Assembly: GCF_030056795.1 (NCBI RefSeq)
Contig: NZ_JASHKQ010000004.1
Location: 186,001 to 250,000, forward strand
DNA from: Rhodococcus sp. IEGM 1381
Lineage (GTDB): Bacteria > Actinomycetota > Actinomycetes > Mycobacteriales > Mycobacteriaceae
Direction of reading: 5' to 3'
Length of the DNA stretch: 64,000 bases
Under the pieces are notes generated by a model. The model made no database searches and was not told the DNA's origin. It worked only from the letters and a program-made list of their open reading frames with translations. The position numbers and the translations under genes were made by a program. Position 1 is the stretch's first letter; the number at the start of each line of letters is the position of its first letter. Shown piece by piece: positions 13,785 to 22,609 of this stretch.

Positions 13785-14915
13785 TCAGGACACCTGGTAG
13801 CCGATTCCTGTCGCGATCACATCGGTGACCTCACCTTTCGGTCGCCCACAGCGCCGCTCACACCCGGACCAGTGTTGCCGCTCGTCGCGCGGAGTCATCC
13901 GGGCGTCGACCGCCGCCTCCAGGTCGGATCGGACATCGGCCAACGACTTCGCACAGCCCGGCGATCCGGTACACGCGCTCACCCGGATCCACGGTGATTC
14001 CGCGTCGAAGATCAGGCCCATCGGGGCCAGCACCCGGACAACTTGTTCGGCGGGCTCCTCGTCCAGATCGCACACGATCAACGACCTCCACGGAGTCACG
14101 ATCACCGGTCGGTCGATGGCGGCGAGGAACTCGGCCAATCGTGCGCCGATAACGCCGTTGGCAAGTCCTGCGGCCAGCGCAACCAGCCCGTCGTCCTGGT
14201 CGAGCCAGCCGATCGATGGTGCCTCGACAGGTGCGGGCAACGGCAGCGCAGTGCCTGCCGAGAGCCCGAGCAGTTCGACGATTCGAACAACGCCGTTGTC
14301 GACTTCGGCCAACCGCCATTCGGATTCTCGCAGTTCCACGAAAGCTGCGGCGCAGTTCAGCAGCGTCGGCACCACGCTGTCTCGCTCCACTCGAACGCCG
14401 CTGTCCCGGCCCGCGAGCAGCAGCGCGTACGACCCGTCGGACTGGGCGTACGCACCGAAATCCGGTTCGAGTCCACCCATGTCGCCGCGCCCGTCGTCGA
14501 GGGCGAACAGCGTTCGTCCCGGCAGTTCGGCCAGGTCGCGACGCGCGCAGAGTTCTTCGTCCAGCTCGCGGACGAGCGCACGCACGTCCGCGAGACCGCC
14601 GACCCGTCCCGAGAGTGGTGAGGCGAGGATATTGCGCACACGCTCGTGCGTTGCGGACGGTAGCAATCCGGCGTCGGCCAACCTGCTCGCCAGGGCGAGC
14701 GGGTCCGAGACCGCCCGCAGCTGGACGTTCCCCCGAGAAGTCAGCTCCACCGTCCCGTCGCCGAGTTCCTCCGCGGCCCGCGCCAGGACCTGCATCTGTA
14801 GCGGCAGCACCAGGCCACCCGGCAGCCTGATCCGCGCGAGTGGACCGTCCGCAGCGAGGTGCGTCGTCAGCGCTCCCGGGCAGCCGTCGGGCACCGACCT
14901 GTCAGGCGAACTCAT
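13785..14915 (-). CDS. cobG: Precorrin-3B synthase (oxygen-dependent ring-contraction enzyme)
   Basis: 376 residues from ATG 14915. It belongs to the nitrite/sulfite reductase ferredoxin-like family: an N-terminal LPGGLVLPLQMQVLA region, ELTSRGNVQLRAV, and the [4Fe-4S]/siroheme cysteines in SACTGSPGCAKS and SGCERRCGRP near the C-terminus. CobG hydroxylates precorrin-3A using O2 and marks the aerobic B12 route. It is the first gene of cobG-cobH-cobIJ and is transcribed away from cobN. The 231-bp gap carries the cobN riboswitch on the other strand. Confidence 0.9.
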   Translation of the reverse strand: MSSPDRSVPDGCPGALTTHLAADGPLARIRLPGGLVLPLQMQVLARAAEELGDGTVELTSRGNVQLRAVSDPLALASRLADAGLLPSATHERVRNILASPLSGRVGGLADVRALVRELDEELCARRDLAELPGRTLFALDDGRGDMGGLEPDFGAYAQSDGSYALLLAGRDSGVRVERDSVVPTLLNCAAAFVELRESEWRLAEVDNGVVRIVELLGLSAGTALPLPAPVEAPSIGWLDQDDGLVALAAGLANGVIGARLAEFLAAIDRPVIVTPWRSLIVCDLDEEPAEQVVRVLAPMGLIFDAESPWIRVSACTGSPGCAKSLADVRSDLEAAVDARMTPRDERQHWSGCERRCGRPKGEVTDVIATGIGYQVS

Positions 14916-14965
14916 GTTCACCAGGTTACAAGCGCGACGGGTGGACCGATGTGCCGCTCGCACCG

Positions 14966-15090
14966 GTAGCATTCTTTCGACACGGCTCAGGCCGAGAGGA
15001 AACCGGCGAGAATCCGGTACGGTCGCGCCACTGTAACGGCCCTGCACTTCGGGTGCACGGGCCGGAGTCAGACCCTCTCGCCGACGAACC
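14966..15090 (+). promoter_or_regulatory. Cobalamin (AdoCbl) riboswitch upstream of cobN
   Basis: The conserved core reads GAGAGGAAACCGGCGAGAAT (14993 onward) followed by CCGG, GGTCGCGCCACTGTAAC (15021-15037), matching the family hallmarks: GGAA, a GGNGAGAATCC stretch and GCCACTGT. A GC hairpin GGCCCTGCAC/GTGCACGGGCC (about 15038-15062) and a B12-box-like AGTCAGACCCTCTCGCC (15066-15082) follow. Boundaries are approximate. Downstream, a C-rich stretch (15126-15130) can pair with the GAGGAGG ribosome-binding site at 15131-15137, suggesting translational control of cobN; that mechanism is inferred. Confidence 0.88.
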
Positions 15091-15146
15091 GAAGAGAAGA
15101 TTCACCGAGGTCAGGGGCGCGAAAACCCCCGAGGAGGGCGTTACCC

Positions 15147-18100
15147 GTGTTCTTGTTGCTGTCCACGTCGGACACAGATCTGCTCAGTGCCCGTGCCAGT
15201 GGAGCCGACTTCACCTGGGGCAACCCATCTCGCCTACTGGCGCAGGACATTCCGTCGATGGCCGAATCGGCCGAGCTGATCCTCGTGCGCATTCTCGGAT
15301 CGCGCCGCTCGTGGGAGGCGGGCATCGACGCCGTACTCGCCACCGGGCTTCCGGTTGTCGTTCTCGGCGGTGAGCAGGCACCGGATGCGGATCTGATGGA
15401 GATCTCGACGGTGCCGGCCAATGTCGCCGCGCAAGCACACAACTACCTGGCCGAGGGCGGGTCGGACAACCTGCGTCAGCTGTACAACTTCCTCTCCGAC
15501 ACCGTGTTGCTGACCGGTCACGGTTTCGATGCTCCGCGGCACCTGCCGACCTGGGGGCATCTCGAACGGAACTCGACCCCACACTCCGACGGTCCGACGG
15601 TGGCGATCCTCTACTACCGCGCCCAGCATTTGGCCGGAAACACCACGTACATCGATGCCCTCGCCGCCGCAGTCGAGAACGCCGGTGCCACGGCCCTTCC
15701 GATCTACTGTGCGTCGTTGCGCACGGCGGAGTCCGACCTGCTCGAGACCCTGAAGTCGGCGGATGCCCTGATCGTGACGGTGCTGGCAGCGGGCGGGACC
15801 AAACCTGCCGGGGCGTCGGCGGGCGGCGACGACGAGGCCTGGGACGTCGCCGAACTCGCGGCGCTCGACGTTCCGATTCTGCAGGGTCTGTGCCTGACGA
15901 GTTCACGCGCGACGTGGTCCGAGAACGACGACGGACTGTCGCCACTGGACGTGGCCACCCAGGTTGCCGTCCCGGAGTTCGACGGCCGTCTCATCACGGT
16001 TCCGTTCTCGTTCAAGGAGATCGACGATGACGGCCTGACCACGTACGTTCCGGACCACGAGCGAGCAGCACGCGTCGCCGGCATCGCCGTTCGCCACGCG
16101 CGGCTGGGACATATCCCGGCCGCCGACCGCCGCATCGCTCTGATGTTCTCGGCCTATCCCACCAAGCATGCGCGGATCGGTAACGCCGTCGGCCTCGACA
16201 CCCCGGCCAGCGCAATCGCGTTGATGTCGGACATGCGCACTGCCGGATACGACCTCGGCCCGCTCGACGGCCCGGATTCGGTGCCCGGTCTGGCTGCTCG
16301 CGACGGTGATGCGCTCATTCACGCACTGATTGCCCGCGGTGGGCAGGATCCCAACTGGCTCACCGACGCTCAGCTCGAGGGCAACCCCATTCGCATCTCG
16401 GCGGCGCGGTATCGAACCTGGTTCGAGCAGCTCCCTGCGGATCTGCGTGACGGCGTGATCGAGCATTGGGGCCCGGCACCGGGCGAGCTCTATGTCGATC
16501 GCTCTGCGGATCCGAACGGTGAGATTGTCATCGCCGCAATGCAATTCGGCAATGTGGTGATCATGGTTCAGCCGCCGCGCGGGTTCGGCGAGAAGCCCGT
16601 CGCGATCTACCACGACCCGGATCTTCCGCCGAGCCATCACTACCTGGCGGCCTACCGATGGATCTCGGCTACCGAGGCAGACGGCGGTTTCGGTGCGGAT
16701 GCGATGGTCCATCTGGGCAAGCACGGCAATCTCGAATGGTTGCCGGGCAAGACGCTCGGCATGTCCGCCTCCTGCGGAACCGATGCGGCCCTGGGCGATC
16801 TGCCGCTGATCTATCCCTTCCTCGTCAACGATCCGGGGGAGGGCACCCAGGCCAAGCGTCGAGCGCATGCCACTCTGGTGGATCACCTGATTCCGCCGAT
16901 GGCGCGCGCGGAGAGCTACGGGGACATCTCGCGGCTCGAGCAGTTGCTCGATGAGCACGCGAATATCTCGGCACTCGATCCGGCCAAGCTGCCCGCAATT
17001 CGCCAGCAGATCTGGACCCTGATGACGGCGGCCCAGATGCACAAGGACCTCGGACTCGCGGAGCGCCCCGACGAAGAAGTATTCGACGACATGCTGCTCA
17101 ACGTCGACGGTTGGCTGTGCGAGATCAAGGACGTGCAGATTCGCGACGGACTGCACATCCTGGGCCAGGAACCCGTCGGCGACGCCGAGGTCGAACTGGT
17201 GCTGGCGATGCTGCGCGCTCGGCAGATGTGGGGCGGGGAACAGACGGTCCCCGGACTTCGCGAAGCTCTCGGCCTCAGCGAGGACGGCGACGAGGACCGC
17301 ACGCGCGTCGACAGCATCGAGGCCGTGGCGCACGGGCTGGTCGCGGCCATGCAGGCCACGCAGTGGAATCCGGACGAGGCCGAGCGCGTGGCAGGCGAAC
17401 ACGGTGACGTGGTCGCAGAGATATTGAAATTCGCTGCTGCCGAGGTCGTACCGCGTCTGCGCGGAACGTCACGCGAGATCGAGCAGGTACTGCACGCTCT
17501 CGACGGCGGGTTCATCGCGGCAGGGCCGAGCGGTTCACCGCTGCGCGGACTGATCAATGTCCTGCCCACCGGGCGCAATTTCTATTCCGTCGACCCGAAG
17601 GCCGTGCCGTCGAAACTGGCGTGGGAAACCGGACAGGCGATGGCCGAATCACTGCTCGCTCGGTACCGCCAGGATCACGGCGAGTGGCCGAAATCGGTGG
17701 GACTGTCGGTGTGGGGAACGTCGGCCATGCGAACGTCCGGCGACGACATTGCCGAGGTCTTCGCGCTGCTGGGCGTGTCGCCTGTATGGGACGAAGCGTC
17801 ACGCCGGGTCACTCGGCTCGAAGTGATCGATCTCGGCGAGCTCGGCCGTCCTCGTATCGACGTCACGGTCCGAATCAGTGGCTTCTTCCGCGACGCGTTC
17901 CCCCACGTGCTGGCCCTGCTCGACGACGCGGTACGGATGGTCGCCGCCTTGGACGAGGAGCCCGAGCAGAACTACGTCCGCGCACACGCGCAGGCCGACC
18001 TCGCTGAACACGGTGACGAAAGACGTTCCACAACTAGGATTTTCGGATCCAAGCCGGGGACCTACGGTGCCGGGCTGCTCCAGTTGATCGACAGCAAGAC

Positions 18101-18752
18101 GTGGCGCAGCGACGACGACCTGGCGCAGGTCTACACCACCTGGGGCGGCTTCGCGTACGGCCGCGGCCTCGATGGCGTCCCTGCGTCGGACGATATGCGC
18201 ACCGCGTACAAGCGCATCGCCGTTGCCGCCAAGAACACCGACACACGCGAGCACGACATCGCCGATTCCGACGACTACTTCCAGTACCACGGCGGCATGG
18301 TGGCGACCGTGCGAGCGCTGACCGGAAAGTCGCCCGAGGCGTACATCGGCGACAGCACGCGTCCGGAATCGGTGCGCACCCGCACCCTCTCGGAGGAGAC
18401 CGCCCGGGTGTTCCGTGCCCGCGTGGTGAACCCCAAGTGGCTCGAAGCCATGCGCAGGCACGGCTACAAGGGCGCGTTCGAGATGGCGGCGACGGTGGAC
18501 TACCTGTTCGGCTACGACGCCACCACGGACGTCGTGCAGGACTGGATGTACGAGAAGCTGGCCGAAACGTACGTGCTCGACGAGCAGAACCAGAAGTTCA
18601 TGCAGCAGTCGAATCCCTGGGCACTGCACGGCATCGCCGAGCGCCTGCTCGAGGCAGTGGAACGAAAGATGTGGGCCGAGCCGAACGAGCAGGTTCTCGA
18701 CGGGTTGCGCCAGGTCTACCTCGAGACGGAGGGCGAGCTCGAAGGGGAGTAG
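15147..18752 (+). CDS. cobN: Cobaltochelatase large subunit CobN
   Basis: 1,201 residues from GTG 15147, preceded by GAGGAGG (15131-15137). CobN is the large ATP-dependent chelatase subunit that, with CobS and CobT, inserts cobalt into hydrogenobyrinic acid a,c-diamide. Typical CobN/Mg-chelatase-H motifs are present: ILYYRAQHLAGNTTYIDAL, ALMFSAYPTKHARIGNAVGL, MVHLGKHGNLEWLPGK, YPFLVNDPGEGTQAKRR and VLPTGRNFYSVDPKAVPS. Length agrees with the M. tuberculosis protein (about 1,190). It is under a cobalamin riboswitch, so expression should fall when B12 is plentiful. cobS and cobT are not in this window. Confidence 0.97.
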   Translation: MFLLLSTSDTDLLSARASGADFTWGNPSRLLAQDIPSMAESAELILVRILGSRRSWEAGIDAVLATGLPVVVLGGEQAPDADLMEISTVPANVAAQAHNYLAEGGSDNLRQLYNFLSDTVLLTGHGFDAPRHLPTWGHLERNSTPHSDGPTVAILYYRAQHLAGNTTYIDALAAAVENAGATALPIYCASLRTAESDLLETLKSADALIVTVLAAGGTKPAGASAGGDDEAWDVAELAALDVPILQGLCLTSSRATWSENDDGLSPLDVATQVAVPEFDGRLITVPFSFKEIDDDGLTTYVPDHERAARVAGIAVRHARLGHIPAADRRIALMFSAYPTKHARIGNAVGLDTPASAIALMSDMRTAGYDLGPLDGPDSVPGLAARDGDALIHALIARGGQDPNWLTDAQLEGNPIRISAARYRTWFEQLPADLRDGVIEHWGPAPGELYVDRSADPNGEIVIAAMQFGNVVIMVQPPRGFGEKPVAIYHDPDLPPSHHYLAAYRWISATEADGGFGADAMVHLGKHGNLEWLPGKTLGMSASCGTDAALGDLPLIYPFLVNDPGEGTQAKRRAHATLVDHLIPPMARAESYGDISRLEQLLDEHANISALDPAKLPAIRQQIWTLMTAAQMHKDLGLAERPDEEVFDDMLLNVDGWLCEIKDVQIRDGLHILGQEPVGDAEVELVLAMLRARQMWGGEQTVPGLREALGLSEDGDEDRTRVDSIEAVAHGLVAAMQATQWNPDEAERVAGEHGDVVAEILKFAAAEVVPRLRGTSREIEQVLHALDGGFIAAGPSGSPLRGLINVLPTGRNFYSVDPKAVPSKLAWETGQAMAESLLARYRQDHGEWPKSVGLSVWGTSAMRTSGDDIAEVFALLGVSPVWDEASRRVTRLEVIDLGELGRPRIDVTVRISGFFRDAFPHVLALLDDAVRMVAALDEEPEQNYVRAHAQADLAEHGDERRSTTRIFGSKPGTYGAGLLQLIDSKTWRSDDDLAQVYTTWGGFAYGRGLDGVPASDDMRTAYKRIAVAAKNTDTREHDIADSDDYFQYHGGMVATVRALTGKSPEAYIGDSTRPESVRTRTLSEETARVFRARVVNPKWLEAMRRHGYKGAFEMAATVDYLFGYDATTDVVQDWMYEKLAETYVLDEQNQKFMQQSNPWALHGIAERLLEAVERKMWAEPNEQVLDGLRQVYLETEGELEGE

Positions 18753-18757
18753 CGACG

Positions 18758-18763
18758 TACTCT
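18758..18763 (+). promoter_or_regulatory. Candidate leaderless -10 box
   Basis: TACTCT ends seven bases before the ATG at 18771 and no Shine-Dalgarno is present, so the small PPOX gene may have its own leaderless transcript in addition to read-through from cobN. Confidence 0.3.
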
Positions 18764-18770
18764 GAGCCGT

Positions 18771-19151
18771 ATGGCCGCCACGTTCGACACCATTGCCAGA
18801 GGCAAGTACGTACTACTGACGACGTTCAAGAAGGACGGCACCGGCGTGCCGACTCCGCTGTGGGGTGCCCTCGACGGAGACCGACTGCTCATGTGGACGG
18901 TTGCCGATTCGTGGAAGGTCAAACGCATTCGCCGCAACGCGAAGGTGACCATTGCGCCGTGCGACATGCGCGGCAATCCGCAGGGCGACGCAGTGGACGG
19001 CACCGCCGAGATTCTCGACGCGACCGGCACCGAGAATGCCCGCTCAGCTGTCGCCTCGAAGTACGGAATCCTGGGCTGGCTCACCGTGAAGGGAAGCGTG
19101 CTGCGTCGCGGAAAGAGCGGCTCGGTCGGGCTGTCCATCACCGCGGCCTGA
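18771..19151 (+). CDS. PPOX-class (split beta-barrel) F420-dependent oxidoreductase
   Basis: 126 residues. Blocks include GKYVLLTTFKKDGTGVPTPL, LLMWTVADSWKVKRIRRN and VTIAPCDMRGNPQGDAVDG, characteristic of the Rv2061c-like FDOR/PPOX family; Rv2061c likewise follows cobN. Members bind F420 or flavin and act as small reductases; substrate unknown. It lies 18 bp after cobN. Confidence 0.8.
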   Translation: MAATFDTIARGKYVLLTTFKKDGTGVPTPLWGALDGDRLLMWTVADSWKVKRIRRNAKVTIAPCDMRGNPQGDAVDGTAEILDATGTENARSAVASKYGILGWLTVKGSVLRRGKSGSVGLSITAA

Positions 19152-19237
19152 AATCGACACATCGGCACCATCGCTTGTATGCGCGGTTCCGAATACTTCA
19201 CGAGGTAGCTTCCCCTGCTGCCGGAATGGAGTACCAC

Positions 19238-19663
19238 GTGCCTATTGCAGTGACCGACTACAACCACGTCCGTCTCACCGTTCGCGACATCGAGCGATCG
19301 AGGTCGTTCTACGACTCGGTGTTCGGCTTCGAGGTCGCCTACGCCTGGGATCCCGACGCCGACGAGGAGACCAAGAAGGCGCTGTGGTTCCTGTTCGGTG
19401 GAGTCATCTACAAGTTCGGCGGGGGACTGCTCGGCCTGCGTCCGGTTGCACCGAGCGACGACACTTTCGGTGAAGACCGCTGCGGGCTCGATCACCTGAG
19501 CTTCACCGTGGACACGCGGGCCGCACTCGAGGATGCCGTGAAGACGCTCGACGAGCTGGGCATCGCCCACGAAGGCATCAAGGACGCCGGGCCCGGGCTG
19601 TCCATCGTGGAGTTCCGCGACCCGGACAACATCGCGCTCGAGCTCTCCGGACCAGACAAGTAG
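19238..19663 (+). CDS. VOC-superfamily (glyoxalase/bleomycin-resistance/dioxygenase) protein
   Basis: 141 residues from GTG 19238, with GGAG at 19228-19231; an in-frame ATG at 19226 is possible. Two beta-alpha-beta-beta-beta repeats: YNHVRLTVRDIERSRSFYDS with FGFEVAYAW, and CGLDHLSFTVDTRAALEDAV with GPGLSIVEFRDPDNIALEL. Possible metal ligands are H in NHVRL, H in LDHLSF and E in IALEL. Substrate is unknown. The gene is convergent with tldE; stops are 13 bp apart. Confidence 0.8.
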   Translation: MPIAVTDYNHVRLTVRDIERSRSFYDSVFGFEVAYAWDPDADEETKKALWFLFGGVIYKFGGGLLGLRPVAPSDDTFGEDRCGLDHLSFTVDTRAALEDAVKTLDELGIAHEGIKDAGPGLSIVEFRDPDNIALELSGPDK

Positions 19664-19675
19664 CCCGGACCGACT

Positions 19676-21076
19676 TCACTGAGCGGCGCTGACCGACGAC
19701 ATGTGAAAATCGGGAATGCGCAGCGGCGGCATGGCCGTGCGAGTGAACCAGTCCTTCCACTCGCGCGGCAGTGTCGCCTCCGTTGCACCCGCTTCGGTGA
19801 CGCGGCGCAGCAGATCCAGCGGGCTTTCGTTGAACCGAAAGTTGTTTACAGCACCGGCGATTCGACCGTTCTCGATGGCGTACACGCCATCTCGGGTCAG
19901 TCCGGTGAGAAGCAGTGAGGTCGGATCGACCTCGCGGATGTACCAGAGCGTCGTCAACAGCAGTCCGCGTTCGGTGCTTGCCACCATCTCGTCGAGGCCG
20001 GCACCCGTGCCGCCCTTCATGACCAGGTTCTCGCCCGGCACCGCTACAGGAGCTCCGTATTTCCCGGCCGACGCGCGCGGATAGGCAAGAGCAGAGACCG
20101 ATCCGTCGCGTACCCAGTCGACGCGCTCGATGTTCATCCCGTTGTCGAACACCGACACCGAGTCGCTGGACGAGCCCGCCACCACGAACGGCGCGTATTC
20201 GAGACCGTCCGCGCGCGGATCCGAGTACAACGTGAGCGGCAGAGCGGTGAGCTTCTCGCCCACTCGCGTTCCGCCTACGCCCGAAAGCGCAGTTCGGCCT
20301 TCCTGCGCGCCACGACCCTCCATGGTCCACATCAGGTAGATCATCAGATCGGCCACTGCCGACGGTGGCAGCAGCGTCTCGTATCGTCCGGCCGGCATCT
20401 CGACGGTGTTCTGTGCCCAGCCGAGCCGGGTGGACAGCTCGTCCAACATGTTCTGGGCCGACACATCCCGAAAGTCCGTGGTGCCGGTACCGACCCAGGC
20501 GCTGGCCCCGGATCGTTTGCCGTTTATCTCGATCGATCCGGTCGGCTGCGTGAACGTACGACGCAGGCCGGTCGAGGTGCCGAGCCAGACGTTGTCGACC
20601 CGATGCTGGGCGAATCCGTACAGGGCGTCGCGACCGTCGAACCCGACGTTCAATTCCGTTGCCAGTGAGCCGAACACATCGATCGACGTGTGTTGCGCTC
20701 GGCGGTCCCAGTCTCGAGGGTCCGAGGCCGACTCTCCCGGCAGCAAGGGCATCGCGTCGTCGGCGGGCTCTGCCGATCGCGCCGCCGCTTCGCTCGCGCG
20801 GACCACGGCCTCGATGTCGCCCGGGTCGACACTCGTCGACGACACAGTGCCCACTCGAACGGTCGTTCCGCTGGCTCCACTCCTGGCTCGAACAGAGGTC
20901 GCCTCTCGCACGACAGAGACCACCTCCCAGCGCCGCGAGGTCGCTATTCCGTTGGTGGTCATCGAGTTTCCGGCCCACCGCAGTGTTGCGTCGCTGGAAT
21001 CGGTGACGATCACGATCGTGTCGTCGACACTCGCGCAGGCGAGTGCGCGCTCGATCACGAGCTGCGGCGCGATCAT
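19676..21076 (-). CDS. TldE/PmbA-like subunit of a TldD/E metalloprotease
   Basis: 466 residues, ATG 21076 overlapping the TldD stop (ATGA). PmbA/TldE-family features include an N-terminal strand region (TIVIVTDSSDATLRWAGN), a Gly/Ser-rich centre, FVVAGSSSDSVSVFDNGMNIERV, LVMKGGTGAGLDEMVASTE and the C-terminal GLTRDGVYAIENGRIAG. It lacks the HExxxH motif, as expected for the non-catalytic partner. In enterobacteria TldD/E matures microcin B17 and degrades unfolded peptides; the actinobacterial substrate is unknown. Coupled to the catalytic subunit, it should form the same heterodimer. Confidence 0.88.
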   Translation of the reverse strand: MIAPQLVIERALACASVDDTIVIVTDSSDATLRWAGNSMTTNGIATSRRWEVVSVVREATSVRARSGASGTTVRVGTVSSTSVDPGDIEAVVRASEAAARSAEPADDAMPLLPGESASDPRDWDRRAQHTSIDVFGSLATELNVGFDGRDALYGFAQHRVDNVWLGTSTGLRRTFTQPTGSIEINGKRSGASAWVGTGTTDFRDVSAQNMLDELSTRLGWAQNTVEMPAGRYETLLPPSAVADLMIYLMWTMEGRGAQEGRTALSGVGGTRVGEKLTALPLTLYSDPRADGLEYAPFVVAGSSSDSVSVFDNGMNIERVDWVRDGSVSALAYPRASAGKYGAPVAVPGENLVMKGGTGAGLDEMVASTERGLLLTTLWYIREVDPTSLLLTGLTRDGVYAIENGRIAGAVNNFRFNESPLDLLRRVTEAGATEATLPREWKDWFTRTAMPPLRIPDFHMSSVSAAQ

Positions 21077-22599
21077 CGTCCTGCCTCCGATCGGGTATTG
21101 AGGACGTTGACGCCGCGGAACAGCGCTGACGGGCATCCGTGGCTGACGGCGGCAACCTGGCCGGGCTGCGCCTTGCCGCAGTTGAAGGCACCGCCCAGCC
21201 GCCAGGTGGACGGTCCGCCGAGCAGCTCCATCGAACCCCAGAATTCAGTGGTGGTCGCCTGATACGCAACATCGCGCACCTGGCCGTCGAGCACGCCGTT
21301 GCGAATGCGATAGAAGCGTTGTCCGGTGAACTGGAAGTTGTACCGCTGCATGTCGATCGACCAGGACTTGTCGCCGACGACATACAGGCCGTCCTCCACC
21401 GCACCGATGAGGTCGGCAGTCGTTCGGTCGGCGTTCGGGTCCGGCTGCAACGACACGTTCGCCATACGTTGGATCGGCACGTGATGTGGAGAATCTGCGT
21501 ATGCGCACCCGTTGGACCGCTCCAGCCCGAGCCTGGGGGCGAAGACACGATCGAGCTGATAACCGACCAGTGTCCCGTCGCGGACCAGATCCCACTTTTG
21601 CGAGGCCACTCCGTCGTCGTCGTAACCGATACTGGCCAGTCCGTTGACTTCGGTCCGATCGGCAGTCACATGCATGATCGGCGATCCGTAGCGCAACGTC
21701 CCCAGCTGGTCCGGCGTCGCGAAGGAGGTGCCTGCGTATGCCGCCTCGTAACCGATGGCTCGATCGTATTCTGTTGCATGCCCGATGGATTCGTGAATGG
21801 TCAGCCACAGATTGGTCGGGTCGATGACGAGGTCGGTCGGTCCGGCCACCACGGTCGGTGCCTTCACCTTCTCTGCCAGCCATTCGGGGATCCGGGCCAA
21901 CTCGTCGGCCCAGTCCCAAGTGCTGGCTCCACCGAGGTACTCCCAACCACGTCCCACCGGTGGCGCAAGGGTGCGCATGGTTTCGAAAGCACCGATGGAC
22001 CGGTCGACGGTTGTTGCCTCGAACTGGGGATGCAGGCGAACTCGCTGCTGGGTAATGCTACTGCCGGCCAGATCGGCGTAGAAAGACTGCTCTTTGACCT
22101 GTAGCACCGAAGCGGTGACGTGGTCCACGCCGTCCGACGCGGCCAGGCGAGACGAGTACTCCGCGAGCAGCCCCACCTTGTCGGCAGTGGGTACCTCGAA
22201 CGGATCGATGTCGTAGTCCGATACCCAGGTCGCGTCGGAGTAGGCCGGCTCGTACGCGAGTTCCACCCGTTCGCGATTGAGCGCACGCAGTGCAGTTGCC
22301 ACCTCGACCGCCTTACGGGCTGTCTCGGAAGCTGCGTCGGTGCCGAGTTCAGCATGGGAGGCGAAACCCCAGGTCCCGTCGACCACCACCCGCACGGCGA
22401 GGCCGATCTCACCGGCATCGACCGAGGACTGAACCGAGCCGTCGCGCAGCGAGATCGACTGTGTAGTCAATCGCTGCACGCGCACATCGGCGTGGGTGGC
22501 TCCGGCCGAGCGTGCTGAGCTCAGTGCGGCATCCGCGAGGTCCTGCAGGGGCAGGGCCAGGAAGTCGGCGTCGACCGACCGATCCGGTTGTCTCGTCAC
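21073..22599 (-). CDS. tldD: TldD-like catalytic metalloprotease subunit
   Basis: 508 residues from a GTG at 22599, which suits the 10-bp gap to the next gene. The zinc motif HESIGHATEYD fits the family HExxxH signature. Other family blocks are SISLRDGSVQSSVDAGEIGLAVRV (first part, residues about 48-70), WAEYLGGASTW-like region, VDGLASIGYDDDGVASQKW-like region and the C-terminal FNCGKAQPGQ. The pair with TldE forms a heterodimeric peptidase with an enclosed active site. No precursor peptide gene is evident beside it. Confidence 0.9.
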   Translation of the reverse strand: MTRQPDRSVDADFLALPLQDLADAALSSARSAGATHADVRVQRLTTQSISLRDGSVQSSVDAGEIGLAVRVVVDGTWGFASHAELGTDAASETARKAVEVATALRALNRERVELAYEPAYSDATWVSDYDIDPFEVPTADKVGLLAEYSSRLAASDGVDHVTASVLQVKEQSFYADLAGSSITQQRVRLHPQFEATTVDRSIGAFETMRTLAPPVGRGWEYLGGASTWDWADELARIPEWLAEKVKAPTVVAGPTDLVIDPTNLWLTIHESIGHATEYDRAIGYEAAYAGTSFATPDQLGTLRYGSPIMHVTADRTEVNGLASIGYDDDGVASQKWDLVRDGTLVGYQLDRVFAPRLGLERSNGCAYADSPHHVPIQRMANVSLQPDPNADRTTADLIGAVEDGLYVVGDKSWSIDMQRYNFQFTGQRFYRIRNGVLDGQVRDVAYQATTTEFWGSMELLGGPSTWRLGGAFNCGKAQPGQVAAVSHGCPSALFRGVNVLNTRSEAGR

Positions 22600-22609
22600 T
22601 GCACCGACG

